Shown in pieces: positions 12,173 through 13,377 of a stretch of 13,377 bases of DNA. Location: positions 1-13,377 of the forward strand of contig CALVTV010000043.1 of the NCBI GenBank assembly GCA_944363005.1. Reading direction: 5' to 3'. Below the pieces are notes generated by a model, which saw only the letters and a program-made list of their open reading frames with translations, searched no databases and was not told the origin of the DNA. The stretch comes from an uncultured Clostridia bacterium (GTDB taxonomy: Bacteria; Bacillota; Clostridia; Christensenellales; Aristaeellaceae). Made by a program: the position numbers and the translations under genes. The first letter of the stretch is position 1, and every line of letters starts with the position of its first letter.

Positions 12173-13377
12173 TCAGAGCACCTCCTCAGGCGTGGCCACA
12201 CGGCCCATGATGGCGGAAGCGGCCGCGACGGCCGGGCTGGCGAGGATGATTTCGCTGCCGGTATGGCCCATGCGGCCCACGAAGTTGCGGTTGGTCGTGG
12301 ATACCGCGCGCTCGCCGTCGGCCAGCACGCCGCAGAAGCCGCCCAGGCACGGGCCGCAGGTGGGCATGGTGAAGATGGCGCCCGCGTCGATGAAGATGTC
12401 CACCAGGCCCTCGGCCAGGCAGGTCTTGACCACCTGCTGCGTGCCGGGGATGACGATGCAGCGCACGCGGTCGCTCACGCGGTGATCCTTGAGGATCTTG
12501 GCGGCCACGCGCATGTCGGAGATGCGGCCGTTGGTGCAGCTGCCGATGACGACCTGATCGATCGCAAGATCCGTGCATTCGCGCGCGGGCTTGGTGTTCT
12601 CCGGCAGGTGGGGCAGGGAGACGGTCATATCCAGCTGGTCGAGGTCGATGACCACGGTCTTGGCGTATTCGGCGTCGGGGTCCGGCTCAAAGGCGGTGTA
12701 AGGCCGCGTGACGCGCTCGGCGAGGTAGGCGCGGCAGACGTCGTCCACCGGGAAGATGCCGTTTTTGGCGCCCGCTTCGATGGCCATGTTCGCAATCGTG
12801 AGGCGGCCGTCCATGTCGATGTTGGCCACGCCGTCGCCGGTGAACTCCAGCGACTGATAGAGCGCGCCGTCCACGCCGATTTCGCCGATCAGGTGCAAAA
12901 TGACGTCCTTGCCGCTGACCCAGGGGCGAAGCTTGCCGGTAAGCACGACCTTGACGGCCTCCGGCACCTTGAACCAGCACTCGCCGGTCGCCATGCCCAC
13001 GGCCATGTCCGTGGAGCCCACGCCCGTGGAGAACGCGCCGACCGCGCCGTAGGTGCAGGTATGGCTGTCCGCGCCGATGATGACCTCGCCGGGGGCGACG
13101 ATGCCCTGTTCGGGCAAAAGCGCATGCTCGATGCCGACGCGGCCGACCTCGTAGTAATGCACGATCTGCTGCTCGCGCGCGAACTCGCGCATCTGCTTGG
13201 CGAGCGTGGCGGACTTGATGTCCTTGTTGGGCACGAAGTGGTCGGGAATCAGCGCGATCTTCGCGGGATCGAACACGCGGGTGGCGCCCATCTTGACGAA
13301 CTCGTTGATGGCCACCGGCGCGGTGATGTCGTTGCCAAGGACCAGATCCAGCTTGCACATGAGCAGCTCGCCCGCGC
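12173..13377 (-). CDS. leuC: 3-isopropylmalate dehydratase large subunit (5'-truncated by window)
   Basis: About 400 residues are visible. The frame is open through the right edge (A-G-E-L-L ahead of Met at 13360), and family members usually begin some 25 residues further upstream, so the ATG at 13360 is internal and the true start is outside the window. This aconitase-fold subunit carries the [4Fe-4S] cluster. Counting from the Met at 13360, the three ligands are Cys275 (GSCTNGRISD) and Cys335 and 338 (PTCGPCLGG). LDLVLGNDITAPVAINEF (4-21) and GADSHTCTYGAVGAFSTGVG (96-115) are further family blocks. It is the shorter, clostridial/archaeal-type LeuC, matching the short LeuD. Homoaconitase is the main alternative, but the leuD-leuB neighbours favour leucine synthesis. 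Promoter and any leader regulation are off-window. Confidence 0.95.
   Translation of the reverse strand, partial: AGELLMCKLDLVLGNDITAPVAINEFVKMGATRVFDPAKIALIPDHFVPNKDIKSATLAKQMREFAREQQIVHYYEVGRVGIEHALLPEQGIVAPGEVIIGADSHTCTYGAVGAFSTGVGSTDMAVGMATGECWFKVPEAVKVVLTGKLRPWVSGKDVILHLIGEIGVDGALYQSLEFTGDGVANIDMDGRLTIANMAIEAGAKNGIFPVDDVCRAYLAERVTRPYTAFEPDPDAEYAKTVVIDLDQLDMTVSLPHLPENTKPARECTDLAIDQVVIGSCTNGRISDMRVAAKILKDHRVSDRVRCIVIPGTQQVVKTCLAEGLVDIFIDAGAIFTMPTCGPCLGGFCGVLADGERAVSTTNRNFVGRMGHTGSEIILASPAVAAASAIMGRVATPEEVL
12179..12187 (-). promoter_or_regulatory. Strong ribosome binding site of leuD inside leuC
   Basis: On the minus strand GAGGAGGTG, a near-perfect match to the 16S rRNA 3' end, sits in the last codons of leuC, nine bases before ATG 12169. 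It fixes the leuD start. Confidence 0.85.

Overview
The window reads as a chromosomal segment of a high-GC member of the Bacillota, most likely an anaerobic clostridial lineage. The signs are strong AGGAGG-type ribosome binding sites, several TTG/GTG-type starts, intrinsic terminators with T-runs, sigma-A-type promoters, a XpaC/TelA gene pair, and EFR1-type flavodoxin/ferredoxin proteins typical of anaerobic Firmicutes. A genus cannot be assigned from the sequence alone. There are no rRNA or tRNA genes, CRISPR arrays, insertion sequences or integrases, and no gene-free stretch longer than 300 bases.

Left part (1-4490, + strand): the 3' end of an unrecognised gene ends at an intrinsic terminator. 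A promoter at 387-415 then starts a tight five-gene operon. It encodes a secreted two-repeat beta-type protein, a XpaC-family membrane protein, a TelA-family protein, a divergent LemA-like membrane protein, and a TPM-domain (YgcG-like) membrane protein with a long Pro/Arg then Gly/Phe/Arg-rich tail. The operon closes with a strong terminator at 4452-4490. Gaps between its genes are 0 to 18 bases. It looks like an envelope-associated stress module and is the most interesting unit in the window.

Middle (4491-10572): a promoter drives an ECF-type sigma factor gene that overlaps a gene for a single-pass membrane protein in the anti-sigma position. This anti-sigma candidate lacks the usual zinc motif and ends in a CxCxxxxC cluster. 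After a terminator come a minus-strand cytoplasmic transglutaminase-like protein and, divergently, a GNAT acetyltransferase with a near-consensus promoter and locally low GC. The acetyltransferase gene is followed by a two-gene redox unit: a tandem flavodoxin-fold protein translationally coupled (ATGA) to an EFR1-type flavodoxin plus 2x[4Fe-4S] protein.

Right part (10597-13377, - strand): a leucine-biosynthesis cluster in the order leuC-leuD-leuB, with leuC running off the window. Together these genes convert 2-isopropylmalate to 2-oxoisocaproate (alpha-ketoisocaproate). A hairpin at 10542-10572, placed to terminate transcription from both sides, separates it from the redox genes. Everything here can be tied to known families except the partial gene 1-239 and the extracytoplasmic domains of the proteins at 441 and 5170.
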